NCBI GenBank assembly: GCA_040397235.1
Contig: JBBAWH010000003.1
Coordinates: forward strand, 1-64,000
Direction of reading: 5' to 3'
Length of the DNA stretch: 64,000 nucleotides
Source of the DNA: Limnocylindrus sp040397235
GTDB taxonomy: Bacteria; Chloroflexota; Limnocylindria; Limnocylindrales; Limnocylindraceae
Under the pieces are notes generated by a model, which saw only the letters and a program-made list of their open reading frames with translations, searched no databases and was not told where the DNA came from. Numbering within the stretch: the first letter of the stretch is position 1; each line of letters starts with the position of its first letter. Below, one piece after another: positions 31,066 through 39,983 of this stretch. Both the position numbers and the translations under genes were made by a program.

Positions 31066-31920
31066 ATGACGACCCACAGCACGGAACTGACCGTCGGCAG
31101 GCCGCGCCGAGGCAGCATTGGCACCATCTTCGAGAGCCTTACCTCCCTTGTGGAGCGCCGCCGGCTCGTCTGGTATCTGACGATCTCCGAGATCCGAAAC
31201 AAGGGGACCAACTCCCTTCTCGGCAACGTCTGGTGGTTCCTCGACCCCGCCCTCCAGCTCTTTGTCTACTTTCTCCTGGTCAGCGTCATCTTCCAACAGG
31301 CTCAGCCGGCGATCCTCCTCTTCCTCGGCGCCGCCATCCTCCCCTGGAAGTGGTTTACCGCTGCGCTCGCCTCCGCCACGACCTCGGTTCGCGGCCGCGA
31401 GCAGGTGATGCGCCAGATCGCCTTCCCTCACCTCGTTCTTCCAGCCTCATCCGTACTCGCAAGCGTCGCGAACTTCATCTTTGCCCTCGTACCGCTCGGA
31501 GCGCTCTATCTGCTCTACCCCGATCGACTCACCCCCTGGGCGCTCGCTGTTCTTCCCGTCGCGGTGGTGCAGTTCCTCTGGACCATCCCTGCCGTGATTG
31601 CGCTCAGTGCGGTCGGCGTCTTCTTCCGTGACATCTCGAACTTCATCCCCCATGGGCTACGCATCTGGTTCTATCTCTCTCCTGCGCTCTTCCCGATCGA
31701 AACACTCCGCGCTATCGGTGACCGACACCCGTGGTTTGGCTTCTTCGTCGACATCAACCCATTTACCTGGATCTTCTCTGGCTATCGCGACGCCCTCTAC
31801 TACGGCCGCTCACCAGAGTGGGGGGCGCTCGGCATCCTGGCCCTCGCCTCAATTCCGGTAACCCTGCTCACCATCTACCTCTTCCGACGAGTTTCGCCAC
31901 TCTTTGTGAAGGTGCTCTAA
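31066..31920 (+). CDS. ABC-2 type polysaccharide export permease (Wzm/TagG-like)
   Basis: This 284-residue protein has six membrane segments after an amphipathic N-terminal stretch (RRRLVWYLTISEIRNKGTN), which is the family's typical cytoplasmic entry helix. The LGNVWWFLDPALQLFVYFLLV and ISNFIPHGLRIWFYLSPALFP segments are characteristic. It should move a lipid-linked surface glycan across the membrane with the ATPase that begins 1 nt after its stop. Together with the LCP protein upstream this suggests wall or surface glycan export. It diverges from the parvulin operon. Confidence 0.9.
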   Translation: MTTHSTELTVGRPRRGSIGTIFESLTSLVERRRLVWYLTISEIRNKGTNSLLGNVWWFLDPALQLFVYFLLVSVIFQQAQPAILLFLGAAILPWKWFTAALASATTSVRGREQVMRQIAFPHLVLPASSVLASVANFIFALVPLGALYLLYPDRLTPWALAVLPVAVVQFLWTIPAVIALSAVGVFFRDISNFIPHGLRIWFYLSPALFPIETLRAIGDRHPWFGFFVDINPFTWIFSGYRDALYYGRSPEWGALGILALASIPVTLLTIYLFRRVSPLFVKVL

Positions 31921-32736
31921 GTGGCGCAACGAAAGATCTCCCGCGTGCAGGCTGCGCCGCCACCGATCCTGCTCACTGGCCTTGGGGTTCAGTACGACCT
32001 GCGTCTGAGCAAGAAGCGCAAGCTGCGCGATACGGTGCTGCGCGACGGCCGACACTCCCAGAGCGGCAAGTTCTGGGCGCTGCGCGACGTTGACTTTCGT
32101 GTTGAGGCGGGTGAATCCGTCGCAGTGATTGGGCCCAATGGCGCAGGGAAGAGCACCATGCTGCAGGTACTGGCCGGCATCCTGGAGCCTTCGGTCGGCA
32201 AGGTCGAGGTTCGAGGCAAGATCGCCACGCTGCTACAGCTCGGGGCTGGCTTTGACCCAGAGCTAAATGCACGCGAAAACACGCTCCTTGTTGGTGAGTT
32301 TCTCGGCATCCCCCACAAGGAGATGGTGCGGCGCGTGCCAGCGATTCTTGAATTCGCTGGACTCGGTGAATTCGCCGAGGCTGAGGTGCGCACATACAGC
32401 ACAGGGATGCGTGCACGCCTTGGGTTCAGCGTCGCGACCTCGGTTGAGCCCGATGTGCTGCTCCTTGATGAGGTCCTCTCAACCGGCGATGCCGCCTTCA
32501 TTGAAAAGTCGCGTGGCAGGATCATAGAGCTCATGAAGCGGGCACGAGCAATTGTGTTCGTGACGCACGACCTCGACTCTGCCGCCACGTTCTGCACGCG
32601 GGCCATTGAACTTGAGGGTGGCCGGATTGTGGCGGACGGTCCAGCAAAAAAGGTGATCGCCGCCTATAAGAAAAAGATGGCGAAGCGTTCTGCTACGGCG
32701 TCACGCTCGGGTCAGGGAGCCCGCCGCGGTAATTAA
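31921..32736 (+). CDS. Polysaccharide ABC transporter ATP-binding protein (Wzt/TagH-like)
   Basis: This 271-residue ATPase partners the Wzm-like permease. It has Walker A (GPNGAGKST), a Q-loop region (LLQLGAGFDPELNARENTLL) and a TYSTGMRARLGFSV signature in place of LSGGQ. The Walker B region is VLLLDEVLSTGDAAF and a switch histidine follows (VTHDLDSA); these features are typical of Wzt. The C-terminal carbohydrate-binding domain found in some Wzt proteins is absent, replaced by a short basic tail. The start is GTG. The last 44 nt overlap the end of the convergent mreC. Confidence 0.92.
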   Translation: MAQRKISRVQAAPPPILLTGLGVQYDLRLSKKRKLRDTVLRDGRHSQSGKFWALRDVDFRVEAGESVAVIGPNGAGKSTMLQVLAGILEPSVGKVEVRGKIATLLQLGAGFDPELNARENTLLVGEFLGIPHKEMVRRVPAILEFAGLGEFAEAEVRTYSTGMRARLGFSVATSVEPDVLLLDEVLSTGDAAFIEKSRGRIIELMKRARAIVFVTHDLDSAATFCTRAIELEGGRIVADGPAKKVIAAYKKKMAKRSATASRSGQGARRGN

Positions 32737-33568
32737 GGATTACGAGCAGCGTCCTCACGGAATCTAGATCGAGGGTCGGCTGCACATCCGCACTCTGGAG
32801 CACGGCCGAGGCGATGCTGTTCACGGCGACCACTCGGCCCACAGAGAGCCCTCGTGGGAAGGCAGAGCGCAGCGTTGGGCTTAGCTCAATCCCAGAGGTG
32901 GTGATCTCCGCCCCAACAAGCACCTGGCGTTGTGCGTCGACGTCATCAAAGGCGAGCGGGTTGGCGGCACGCCCGCGAACCTGCCCGATCGCACCGGTTG
33001 AGGCGACCTCGGAGGTAACGGAAAACTCTGGGTCGGTGAGGAGACGGACCTGGCAGCTCTGATCGGAGACCTGCACCACGCGCCCCGCGAGTGAGGCGCC
33101 CGCCCCGATGACGACGTCACCAACCTTTACGCCATCGGTGCTCCCAACATCAAGAATTATGTAGCGCCGGTCGATCGCAAAATCACGCGCAACGACCTGG
33201 GCCGCAACCGTCGCAAACGAGGTCGTCGCACGCAAGTCGAGCGTCGCCTGAAGTTCCGCTACTTCACGTTCAAGGCTCGCGATCCGAGCCGCCTCAGAGG
33301 CAAGCTGATCACGCTCCTCAAGCAGCGCGGTGAGCCGGGCTTGCAGGCTACGAATGTCTACGAAGAGATCGCGAACTGATGCAGCCCCTCGCCCCGCCGC
33401 GGCAACGGGCTCGCTGAGCGTGCGCACCACCTGCCCCGCCGCACCTTGCACGGCGAGTACCGGAGCGCTGCTAGAGAGTAGGAAGAGGAGCCCGTTGAAG
33501 AGCAGCACGACGCCAACGGCGACAAGGCCAGCCTGCGGATTGCGCTCTCCACGATCGCGGGGGAGCAT
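32693..33568 (-). CDS. mreC: Rod shape-determining protein MreC
   Basis: This 291-residue bitopic protein has one N-terminal membrane helix (GLVAVGVVLLFNGLLFLLSSSA), a coiled-coil stretch (about 65-110, LQARLTALLEERDQLASEAARIASLEREVAELQ in outline) and the periplasmic beta-domains (VVARDFAIDRRYIILDVGSTDGVKVGD). MreC links the MreB cytoskeleton to the wall synthases. The gene follows mreB by 6 nt. No mreD follows; the gene instead ends inside the convergent Wzt gene. Confidence 0.93.
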   Translation of the reverse strand: MLPRDRGERNPQAGLVAVGVVLLFNGLLFLLSSSAPVLAVQGAAGQVVRTLSEPVAAAGRGAASVRDLFVDIRSLQARLTALLEERDQLASEAARIASLEREVAELQATLDLRATTSFATVAAQVVARDFAIDRRYIILDVGSTDGVKVGDVVIGAGASLAGRVVQVSDQSCQVRLLTDPEFSVTSEVASTGAIGQVRGRAANPLAFDDVDAQRQVLVGAEITTSGIELSPTLRSAFPRGLSVGRVVAVNSIASAVLQSADVQPTLDLDSVRTLLVILNYRGGLPDPSVTP

Positions 33569-33574
33569 GGGTCC

Positions 33575-34627
33575 TTAGCGCAGGGGGCGCTGGTAGGTCT
33601 CGGGGACGAGCATCTTCTCGAGCGCCTCAATTTCGTCAAGAATGATGCCCGTGCCGCGCACGACGCAGGTCAGCGGATCATCGGCGATGCGAACGGGCAT
33701 CTTTGTTTCGGCCGAAAGGCGCACATCCATACCGAGCAGGAGTGCACCACCACCAGCAAGAACAATTCCCTGGTCCATGATGTCGGCGACGAGCTCTGGC
33801 GGTGTCTCTTCAATGGTGTCGCGCACGGTGTTGATGATCTCAACGATCGATGGCTCAATTGCCTCACGCACCTGCGGCGCCGCCACCTCTACCGCGCGAG
33901 GCAGACCGGTGAGTAGATCGCGTCCACGGAAGGTGATGCGCTGCGAGTCCCACTCGCCAGAGTGCGCCGAACCGACCGCCATCTTGATATCTTCGGCGGT
34001 GCGCTCACCCAGGAGCAGGTTGTACTGACGTCGGGCGTAGGCAACGATGTTCTCATCCATCTCGTCGCCCGCAATGCGAATGCTGCGCGCCGTCACGATG
34101 CCTCCGAGGCTGGTGACGGCAACCTCAGTGGTGCCGCCGCCAATGTCCACGATCATGCTCCCGTTCGGCTCACCTACCGCAAGGCCGGCTCCGATCGCTG
34201 CGGCCATCGGCTCCTCAACAAGGCGGACCCAGCGTGCACCCGCTCGAATAGCAGCGTCGCGCACGGCACGCTTCTCTACTTCGGTGACTCCTGAAGGGAT
34301 ACCGATGATCATGCGCGGTCGTGCAGAGAGCCACCCGCCTTGGTGCACCTTGCGCACGTAGTAGCTAATCATCTGCTCCGTGACCGCGGCGTCGGAGATC
34401 ACGCCATCACGGAGTGGGCGAATCGCCACGATATTCGCGGGGGTACGCCCGAGCATGCGCTTCGCCTCAGCGCCGATGGCGAGGACCTTGCGCGATTTGG
34501 TCTCAACCGCAACGACCGAAGGCTCGCTAATGACGACACCCTTACCTGCGACGTGGACGAGCGTATTCGCCGTGCCGAGGTCAATGCCGATGTCGCGCGA
34601 GAAGAGGCTGTAGATTCGGTCAAGCAT
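33575..34627 (-). CDS. mreB: Rod shape-determining protein MreB
   Basis: This 350-residue bacterial actin organises cell-wall growth in rod cells. The actin-fold ATP sites are clear: phosphate 1 (GIDLGTANTLVHV), connect 1 and phosphate 2 (SMIVDIGGGTTEVAV), and the adenosine motif (GIVLAGGGALLLGMD). I chose the ATG at 34627, whose MLDRIYSLFSRDIGIDLG opening is the family standard and which has TACCAT exactly 6 nt upstream. The frame is open to 34687, but that would add 20 unlikely residues. Confidence 0.97.
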   Translation of the reverse strand: MLDRIYSLFSRDIGIDLGTANTLVHVAGKGVVISEPSVVAVETKSRKVLAIGAEAKRMLGRTPANIVAIRPLRDGVISDAAVTEQMISYYVRKVHQGGWLSARPRMIIGIPSGVTEVEKRAVRDAAIRAGARWVRLVEEPMAAAIGAGLAVGEPNGSMIVDIGGGTTEVAVTSLGGIVTARSIRIAGDEMDENIVAYARRQYNLLLGERTAEDIKMAVGSAHSGEWDSQRITFRGRDLLTGLPRAVEVAAPQVREAIEPSIVEIINTVRDTIEETPPELVADIMDQGIVLAGGGALLLGMDVRLSAETKMPVRIADDPLTCVVRGTGIILDEIEALEKMLVPETYQRPLR

Positions 34628-34633
34628 GGCGCG

Positions 34634-34639
34634 ATGGTA
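34634..34639 (-). promoter_or_regulatory. Leaderless-type -10 element (TACCAT) of mreB
   Basis: TACCAT is spaced 6 nt from the ATG at 34627. It lies in the gap after radC and fixes the mreB start. Confidence 0.5.
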
Positions 34640-34670
34640 GCACCCACCCCGCGCACCCCCGCCCTCCCCC

Positions 34671-35348
34671 CTATGGCGCCTCGCCACCCCAGATCGCGGG
34701 CTGCTTCGAGCGAATGCTCACCCAGCGGCCATGCCCAATGACGAGGTGGTCCAGGAACTCAATGTCGAGCAGCCGGGCGGCGGCGAGGAGTTCGCTCGTC
34801 AGTCGGAGGTCTTCGTCTGAAGGCTCAGGATCACCGCTCGGATGGTTGTGGACTGCGGCGAAGCCGACACCGTGCGCCTCAAGGACCGGACGCAGAAGTT
34901 CACCGATGCGCACACTCGTGCCCGTTGCTGTGCCCGTATAGACGTGGCGCAGGTCGAGCAGCCCGTTGCGACCATCGACAATGGCGATGTGAAGCTGCTC
35001 CTGTGCCGACCTGCCGAAGATCGGCTGAGCGATCGCGGCGAGATCGGCCGGCGCCTGAACGCGGGTTCGCTCTGCGGGCCACCAGGCGGTGAGATCGTGC
35101 GCGGCGTTCACGGTGCGAACCACCAGTTCAGCGGCCTCGTTCGGCACGCCAGCGCGCAACAGCCTCTCGATTGGGTTTCCCTGCAAGAGCCCGCCTGGTC
35201 CTCCACTGAGTTCGACCAGGTCGTGCGCGGTGTGCGTTGAGCAGCTCTGCGCGAGCAACGCGTCGAGTGCGCTGATGAAGCGCTGGTCACGATCGCGCTG
35301 CTCTGGGCTCATATCGCTGGGTACGGCCGCTGCTATGGCGAGACTCAT
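34671..35348 (-). CDS. radC: RadC/JAB-domain protein
   Basis: This 225-residue protein has the RadC JAB/MPN metal-binding motif near residue 160 (AVHNHPSGDPEPSDED) with both histidines, the serine and the aspartate. The preceding glutamate (VRIGELLRPVLEA) is also in place. A shorter N-terminal helical part precedes it (GGPGGLLQGNPIERLLRAG), resembling the usual RadC helix-hairpin-helix region. Its biochemical role is unsettled. The ATG follows a good Shine-Dalgarno (GGAGG) and the gene is just upstream of mreB, a common order. The 140 bp between it and the CPBP gene hold no gene I can support. Confidence 0.9.
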   Translation of the reverse strand: MSLAIAAAVPSDMSPEQRDRDQRFISALDALLAQSCSTHTAHDLVELSGGPGGLLQGNPIERLLRAGVPNEAAELVVRTVNAAHDLTAWWPAERTRVQAPADLAAIAQPIFGRSAQEQLHIAIVDGRNGLLDLRHVYTGTATGTSVRIGELLRPVLEAHGVGFAAVHNHPSGDPEPSDEDLRLTSELLAAARLLDIEFLDHLVIGHGRWVSIRSKQPAIWGGEAP

Positions 35349-35488
35349 TGAACCTCCGCGGCGTAGACCTGGCGGCCAACATTGGCACCTCCGGCAGAGC
35401 GGCGAGCCCGCCGTTTTCCCGCCGCCCTACCGAAGGCAAGCGCATCCTCTCGCGCGCCGCGTACCAGGCGCGTATGAGTTTGGCCGCG

Positions 35489-36469
35489 CTACGAAAGGGC
35501 GACGACGGCGACGAGGGCAAGGTTGTACGAGGCGTGCAGTGCGATCGTCGCGACCAGCGATCGTCGGCGAATCCAAAGCCACCCAAGCGCAATCCCAAGT
35601 GGAAGCCGCACCGCAAATGCGACGGCGGCAACGCTCGCGGCATCGCCTACTGAGGTGCCACCAACAGTGAGTGTGTGCGCGAAGGCGAAGACGATCGCAG
35701 AGAAGAGGATCGCTCGGCGTGCGGATGATTGGCGCGCCCAGGCCTGTGCGATCACCCCGCGGTAGAGCAGCTCCTCACCGATCGGTGCGATCAGTCCAGC
35801 GGTCAGGACGTTAGCGGCGAGATCCACGGCGTTCATCGTTGGCGGCAGCACGACTGGGGCGCTGAGGCCCGTGCCGTTCATGACCAGCGTTGCAAAGAGG
35901 CCAGCGGCACTCAGGATCGGAAGGGCAAGGGCAACACCCCAGAAGAGATCTCCGGCGAGTCCGCCGCGACGATCAGGCGCTGGCAGCGTCTTCGGTGATG
36001 CGGCGGGTGTGGCAAGGATGAGATCCCGCCAGCGCACAGCACCGCTGCCAACCACCACCAGACCGATGATCAGAACCGTTGCGAGGTTCGATGCGGCCGC
36101 CAGGGCGAGTGTTCCGAGCGGCGTGCTGAGGGCGGTTGCAGCACCAAGGGCGGTGAGTAGTGCAGCGACAAGAAGCTGCGCGAGCAGCGCCCACGGGATC
36201 GTCGTCCAGAAGATCGCCAGCGGACCTGGGCCGCGCCAACCTGCAGCGGGAGTATCGACGCGGCGCTGCAGCGCCGAGGCCCCCGAGAGCGCAATTCCGC
36301 CAACCCCAATCAAGAGAAGGGCGAGGATTACGAGAGCGGTCCCTGCGCCTGCGATCCCCGCGACGAGGGCACTCGCGCCAACGACGGTAGCGAGCAGGCC
36401 GATGACGTAGAGCGCTGGGGCTTCACGCCCGGCGAGTTGTAGCAACCCCGGACGCGACGCCGTGCTCAT
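35489..36469 (-). CDS. CPBP-family intramembrane metalloprotease (type II CAAX-like)
   Basis: This is a 326-residue polytopic membrane protein. Near residue 230 it has motif 1, APIGEELLYRGVIAQAW, with the paired glutamates and arginine. Motif 2, FAFAHTLTVG with histidine, and motif 3, IALHASYNLALV with histidine and asparagine, follow. These are the metal-binding and catalytic residues of CPBP/Abi proteases, so it should be active. Relatives mature bacteriocins or protect producers, but many have unknown roles. It lies 10 nt after the UPF0182 gene and may be in its operon. Confidence 0.85.
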   Translation of the reverse strand: MSTASRPGLLQLAGREAPALYVIGLLATVVGASALVAGIAGAGTALVILALLLIGVGGIALSGASALQRRVDTPAAGWRGPGPLAIFWTTIPWALLAQLLVAALLTALGAATALSTPLGTLALAAASNLATVLIIGLVVVGSGAVRWRDLILATPAASPKTLPAPDRRGGLAGDLFWGVALALPILSAAGLFATLVMNGTGLSAPVVLPPTMNAVDLAANVLTAGLIAPIGEELLYRGVIAQAWARQSSARRAILFSAIVFAFAHTLTVGGTSVGDAASVAAVAFAVRLPLGIALGWLWIRRRSLVATIALHASYNLALVAVVALS

Positions 36470-36479
36470 GCGTTCGCCC

Positions 36480-39479
36480 CTACGGCGCGCTGCTCTCCGT
36501 CAGTGCCGAGAGCTCTTTAAGTACCGCCTGCAACTCGCTGATGCGCGCGCCGTACGTTGCAAAGTCTCCTGACTTCAGCGCCGTCTGTGCCTGAGCAAAG
36601 AGCGTTGAGGCCTTTGAGACGAGTCCCGCAATGTCGGTCGGATTCGTTCCGCCGCCCGGATCGATCACGCCACCACCGACGAGGAGATTCAGCGCTTCGG
36701 TGAGCGTGTCCCCCCATACGACCTTGGTCGACGTTGCGGCCACGATCTTCTGGAACTCTGGGAACGAGCTCGACGTGGACTGCAGATACACCGGCTGTAG
36801 GTAGACGACAGTTCCGCCGATCGGCGTCACGATGAGATTTCCGCGCGTAACGGTCGAGCCCGATTGATCCCAGAGCGTTGTCTGCGCCGAGATGATTGGG
36901 TCCGCATCGATGCGAGCACCAACCTGGCTTGGGCCAAAGACCGAGGTGTCCTTCGGGAAGCGGTACGCCACGACCTGGCCGTAGGCGTCGCCATCGTTGC
37001 GCGCCGCAACCCAGGCGATCATGTTCGGCCGGCTCGTTGGTACGAGGGGCTGAATCAGGGTGAACTCGGTTCCAGTCTCACCTGGCAGCCGCACACGAAC
37101 GAAGTACGACTCCCCTGGGAGTGACTGCGAGCCGGCTGCCGACTCTGGGACGGTCCAGACGTCGTCCTGACGGTAGAAGGTCTGGGGGTCGGTCACGTGG
37201 TACGTCGCGTAGATGCGTGTGGCGATGTCGAATCCACCCGCGCCTACCCGAAGGTGCGCACGCAGATCGGCCGGCATCGTGTCGAGTGGGCGAAACAGGC
37301 CTGGGAAGACCTTCGACCAGGCGAGGGCGATCGGATCCTTGGCATCAGCCAGGTAGAGCGCGGTCTCGCCCGTATAGAGGTCGACCGTCGCCTTCATGCT
37401 GTTGCGGACGTAGTTGATGTTGCTCCCCTCCGCCGCATTGGCGTTCGGGAAGTGGTCGCTCGTGGTGTAGCCGTCCACGACGTAGCTGAGCCCGCCATCT
37501 TCGCGAATCACGAGGTACGGGTCGGAGTCCCAGGTGACGAATGGTGCAAGGGCCGAGATGCGCTCGCTCACGGTTCGGCGCCAGAGCAACTGGCTCTCGG
37601 CCGTAATCTGGTCGCTGATCAACAGGTTCAGGTCGCCGAGTCGCGCGGCGAAGAGGAGACGATCGAAGAAGGTGTTCAGCGAGATCCCTGAGGTGCCGCT
37701 CCACTTCGTGGTCGCGTCTCCCGAGGCGCCCGAACCGGTCAGATCTTCGCCGACCGGGTAGTCGAACTCTTCGGTCTTGGCGCCAACAATCACCCAGTCA
37801 TCATCAAGTTCGCCGAAGTAGATGCGTGGCTCGCTGACCACAGGGGCGCCACCACTGGAGACTGGTGGGATGTCGCGAATGATCAGCTGCGGGAGTCCGC
37901 CGCTCGCCACACCGGCGACGGGGACCATCGCCACACCGATGCCGTGGGTAAAGGCGATGCGACGATTCACCCAGGTGGCCGACTGCAGGGCACGCTGTGG
38001 GTTCAGCTCTCGCGCCGAGAGCATCACTAGTCGCTGCTTCCCGTCAATCATGTAGCGGTCGACATCGACATCCGAGAAGTTGTAGTACTGGCGCACGGTC
38101 TGCAGTTGATCGAGCGTTGCCTGCAGTGGACGGTAGTCCCAGAGGCGGGCGTCGGTAAATGACTCCGCGTTTTCGGCAATAGCTGCTGTGGTGAGGTCGG
38201 CAGAGCCATCGTATTGACGTTCGGTCCAGCCATCGAGGCCGAAGGCCAACCTCGTCATACGAATATTGTTGGCGATGTACGGCTCCTCGAGCGCGTACTC
38301 ATTTGGCGTGACCTGGAAGCGCTGGACAAATTCTGGGTAGAGCCCAGTGAGCACCGCCGAGGCGCCGAACCAGACCGTCACCGTCAGCACGAGTGGCCAC
38401 GTTGAACGCGTCACGGCGGCGCCGACCAAGAAGGCGGCGGCGAGTGCTGCGATCACCGTCAGTGCGTCGAGGCCAGGGATTCGTGCTGTGGCGTCGGTGT
38501 ACGAGACGCCCGTGGCAACGCCGTTCTGCGAGAACACCAATTCAAGCTTGTCGAGCTGATAGCCGTAGGCGGTGACCAGCAAGATTCCACCGACCAGGAG
38601 GGCGAGATGGAGGCGCGGCAGGGTGCCAACACCGCCGAGGCCGCGAGCGCCGATCGCCGGCAGGTAGCGAAGCGCGGCGATCACCGTTGCGCCACTGAGC
38701 AGCAAGATTCCAAGACCCTGCGCGAGGCGCAAGACAGGGAGGCTGAAGAGATAGAACGAGATATCGCGGCCGAAGATTGGATCAACGGCTGAGCCGTCGG
38801 CGGCGTATGGGACGGCGTTCTGCCAGAGGGCAATTTGCTCCCAGTTGGCGGCAACTTGTGCGCCAATGAGGAGCGCAACAACAACAGCACCGATGCGCAG
38901 GGCGCCGTTACCGATCGTGGCGCCAGCACTTCGTACGGAGCCATCGCCATCCGCGCCAAGGAGTCCCCGGAGCGCATCAACAATCCCGTCGGGCTGCAGG
39001 TTGCCGCGGTCATCCATGAGTGAGGTTCGTTCGCGCGGCGCCGCAGAGCTTGCTGAATCACCGCTCGCAGCGCCGCCAAGGCGTCGGGCGATGAGCCCCG
39101 CCACAAGGAGGCTCACCATGAGGAGCGCGAGTGCAGCAAGAGTTCCGCCAACGAAGAGTCCGCCCTGCAGCTGCAGTCGCTGCCAGTAGAGGGCGCCTGC
39201 GCCGAGCGATTCGAACCAGCGCGCATCGGTGAGGAGCCCAATGACCGGCCCGCCAACCAAGACGAGCACAAGGAGGATCGGGAGGAAGAGGGTGCGCAGT
39301 CCCAACTTAAATGTTGGTCGCTGTCCGCTCGGGGCAGAGCCGCCGGGGCGACGGGCACGGGTGCGCGATGTCGGGGCGTCGGAGTCAGGCTCGGATTCAG
39401 AGGCCTCAGTGGCCTGAGGGGCGCCGTTACCGCGGCGTCGCTCCAGCTCTTCAAGGAAATCCTTAAACGGATCACTCAT
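36480..39479 (-). CDS. UPF0182-family large membrane protein
   Basis: This 999-residue protein belongs to the UPF0182 family found in actinobacteria, Chloroflexi and cyanobacteria, whose function is unknown. A charged cytoplasmic N-terminus (about 55 residues) is followed by seven or so membrane segments up to about residue 390. A large extracytoplasmic domain begins with VTPNEYALEEPYIANNI, where the family's conserved ERPYI-type motif lies. QRLVMLSARELNPQ and FTHGIGVAMVPV are other family stretches. Length fits the family. The ATG has a strong Shine-Dalgarno (GGAGGGGG). Confidence 0.9.
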   Translation of the reverse strand: MSDPFKDFLEELERRRGNGAPQATEASESEPDSDAPTSRTRARRPGGSAPSGQRPTFKLGLRTLFLPILLVLVLVGGPVIGLLTDARWFESLGAGALYWQRLQLQGGLFVGGTLAALALLMVSLLVAGLIARRLGGAASGDSASSAAPRERTSLMDDRGNLQPDGIVDALRGLLGADGDGSVRSAGATIGNGALRIGAVVVALLIGAQVAANWEQIALWQNAVPYAADGSAVDPIFGRDISFYLFSLPVLRLAQGLGILLLSGATVIAALRYLPAIGARGLGGVGTLPRLHLALLVGGILLVTAYGYQLDKLELVFSQNGVATGVSYTDATARIPGLDALTVIAALAAAFLVGAAVTRSTWPLVLTVTVWFGASAVLTGLYPEFVQRFQVTPNEYALEEPYIANNIRMTRLAFGLDGWTERQYDGSADLTTAAIAENAESFTDARLWDYRPLQATLDQLQTVRQYYNFSDVDVDRYMIDGKQRLVMLSARELNPQRALQSATWVNRRIAFTHGIGVAMVPVAGVASGGLPQLIIRDIPPVSSGGAPVVSEPRIYFGELDDDWVIVGAKTEEFDYPVGEDLTGSGASGDATTKWSGTSGISLNTFFDRLLFAARLGDLNLLISDQITAESQLLWRRTVSERISALAPFVTWDSDPYLVIREDGGLSYVVDGYTTSDHFPNANAAEGSNINYVRNSMKATVDLYTGETALYLADAKDPIALAWSKVFPGLFRPLDTMPADLRAHLRVGAGGFDIATRIYATYHVTDPQTFYRQDDVWTVPESAAGSQSLPGESYFVRVRLPGETGTEFTLIQPLVPTSRPNMIAWVAARNDGDAYGQVVAYRFPKDTSVFGPSQVGARIDADPIISAQTTLWDQSGSTVTRGNLIVTPIGGTVVYLQPVYLQSTSSSFPEFQKIVAATSTKVVWGDTLTEALNLLVGGGVIDPGGGTNPTDIAGLVSKASTLFAQAQTALKSGDFATYGARISELQAVLKELSALTESSAP

Positions 39480-39506
39480 GATTGATCCCCCTCCAATTGC
39501 GGTGCG

Positions 39507-39983
39507 TCAGGGTCGGTGCGCGACCTCGATCGCACGGGTGAAGGCATCGAGTGCCGCCTCGGCAACCTTCGCCTCTGTCATCGTAGCGATTCGCATCGGA
39601 TCCCACTTGGCCGCCACTTGGAGCACGAGGGGGCGGCGCCACGGCTCGTTTATATCGGCCAGGTCACCCAGGAGGCGTAACTTTAGGCAGGAGCGTCCAT
39701 CCTCAACGGCAAGGAGATCGCCGAGGCCGTTCGTCATCAACTCGCCGAGGCGCTGGAGTGGCGGTGTTGGTGGGGGGCCGGCGATCGGCGCAACCTCGCG
39801 GCAGCTCACGACACCAGCATCATCCTCGGCCCACATCATGCCAATCCACCAGCCGTCAGGCATGGTTGTCGGGGTGCTCATTCCGGTGTGCACTGTGGCC
39901 TCGGGTCGCCCTTCGAGAAGGATCGGTTTCACCTTCAGGTAGCTCGCCCCCGGTGAAGGGAGGCGCTCAGGGCTGGTAGTCAC
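39507..39983 (-). CDS. Hypothetical protein encoded downstream of guaA
   Basis: I do not recognise this 158-residue protein. It has no signal peptide or membrane helix, a Pro-rich hinge (PIAGPPPTPPLQRL), a Trp-rich strand (DGWWIGMMWAEDDAGV) and an amphipathic C-terminal helix (EAKVAEAALDAFTRAIEVA). It is soluble and probably cytoplasmic. I chose the GTG at 39983, which gives a 4-nt GTGA overlap with the guaA stop; the GTG at 39989 is also possible. It is the last gene of the R3H-tmk-guaB3-guaA operon, so a nucleotide-linked role is possible. Confidence 0.7.
   Translation of the reverse strand: MTTSPERLPSPGASYLKVKPILLEGRPEATVHTGMSTPTTMPDGWWIGMMWAEDDAGVVSCREVAPIAGPPPTPPLQRLGELMTNGLGDLLAVEDGRSCLKLRLLGDLADINEPWRRPLVLQVAAKWDPMRIATMTEAKVAEAALDAFTRAIEVAHRP

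Noticed and set aside
35349..35488. Possible small gene or RNA between radC and the CPBP gene
   Set aside because: Frames on both strands give low-complexity Arg-rich peptides with no start signals, and no known RNA fold (SRP, 6S, RNase P) could be made out.
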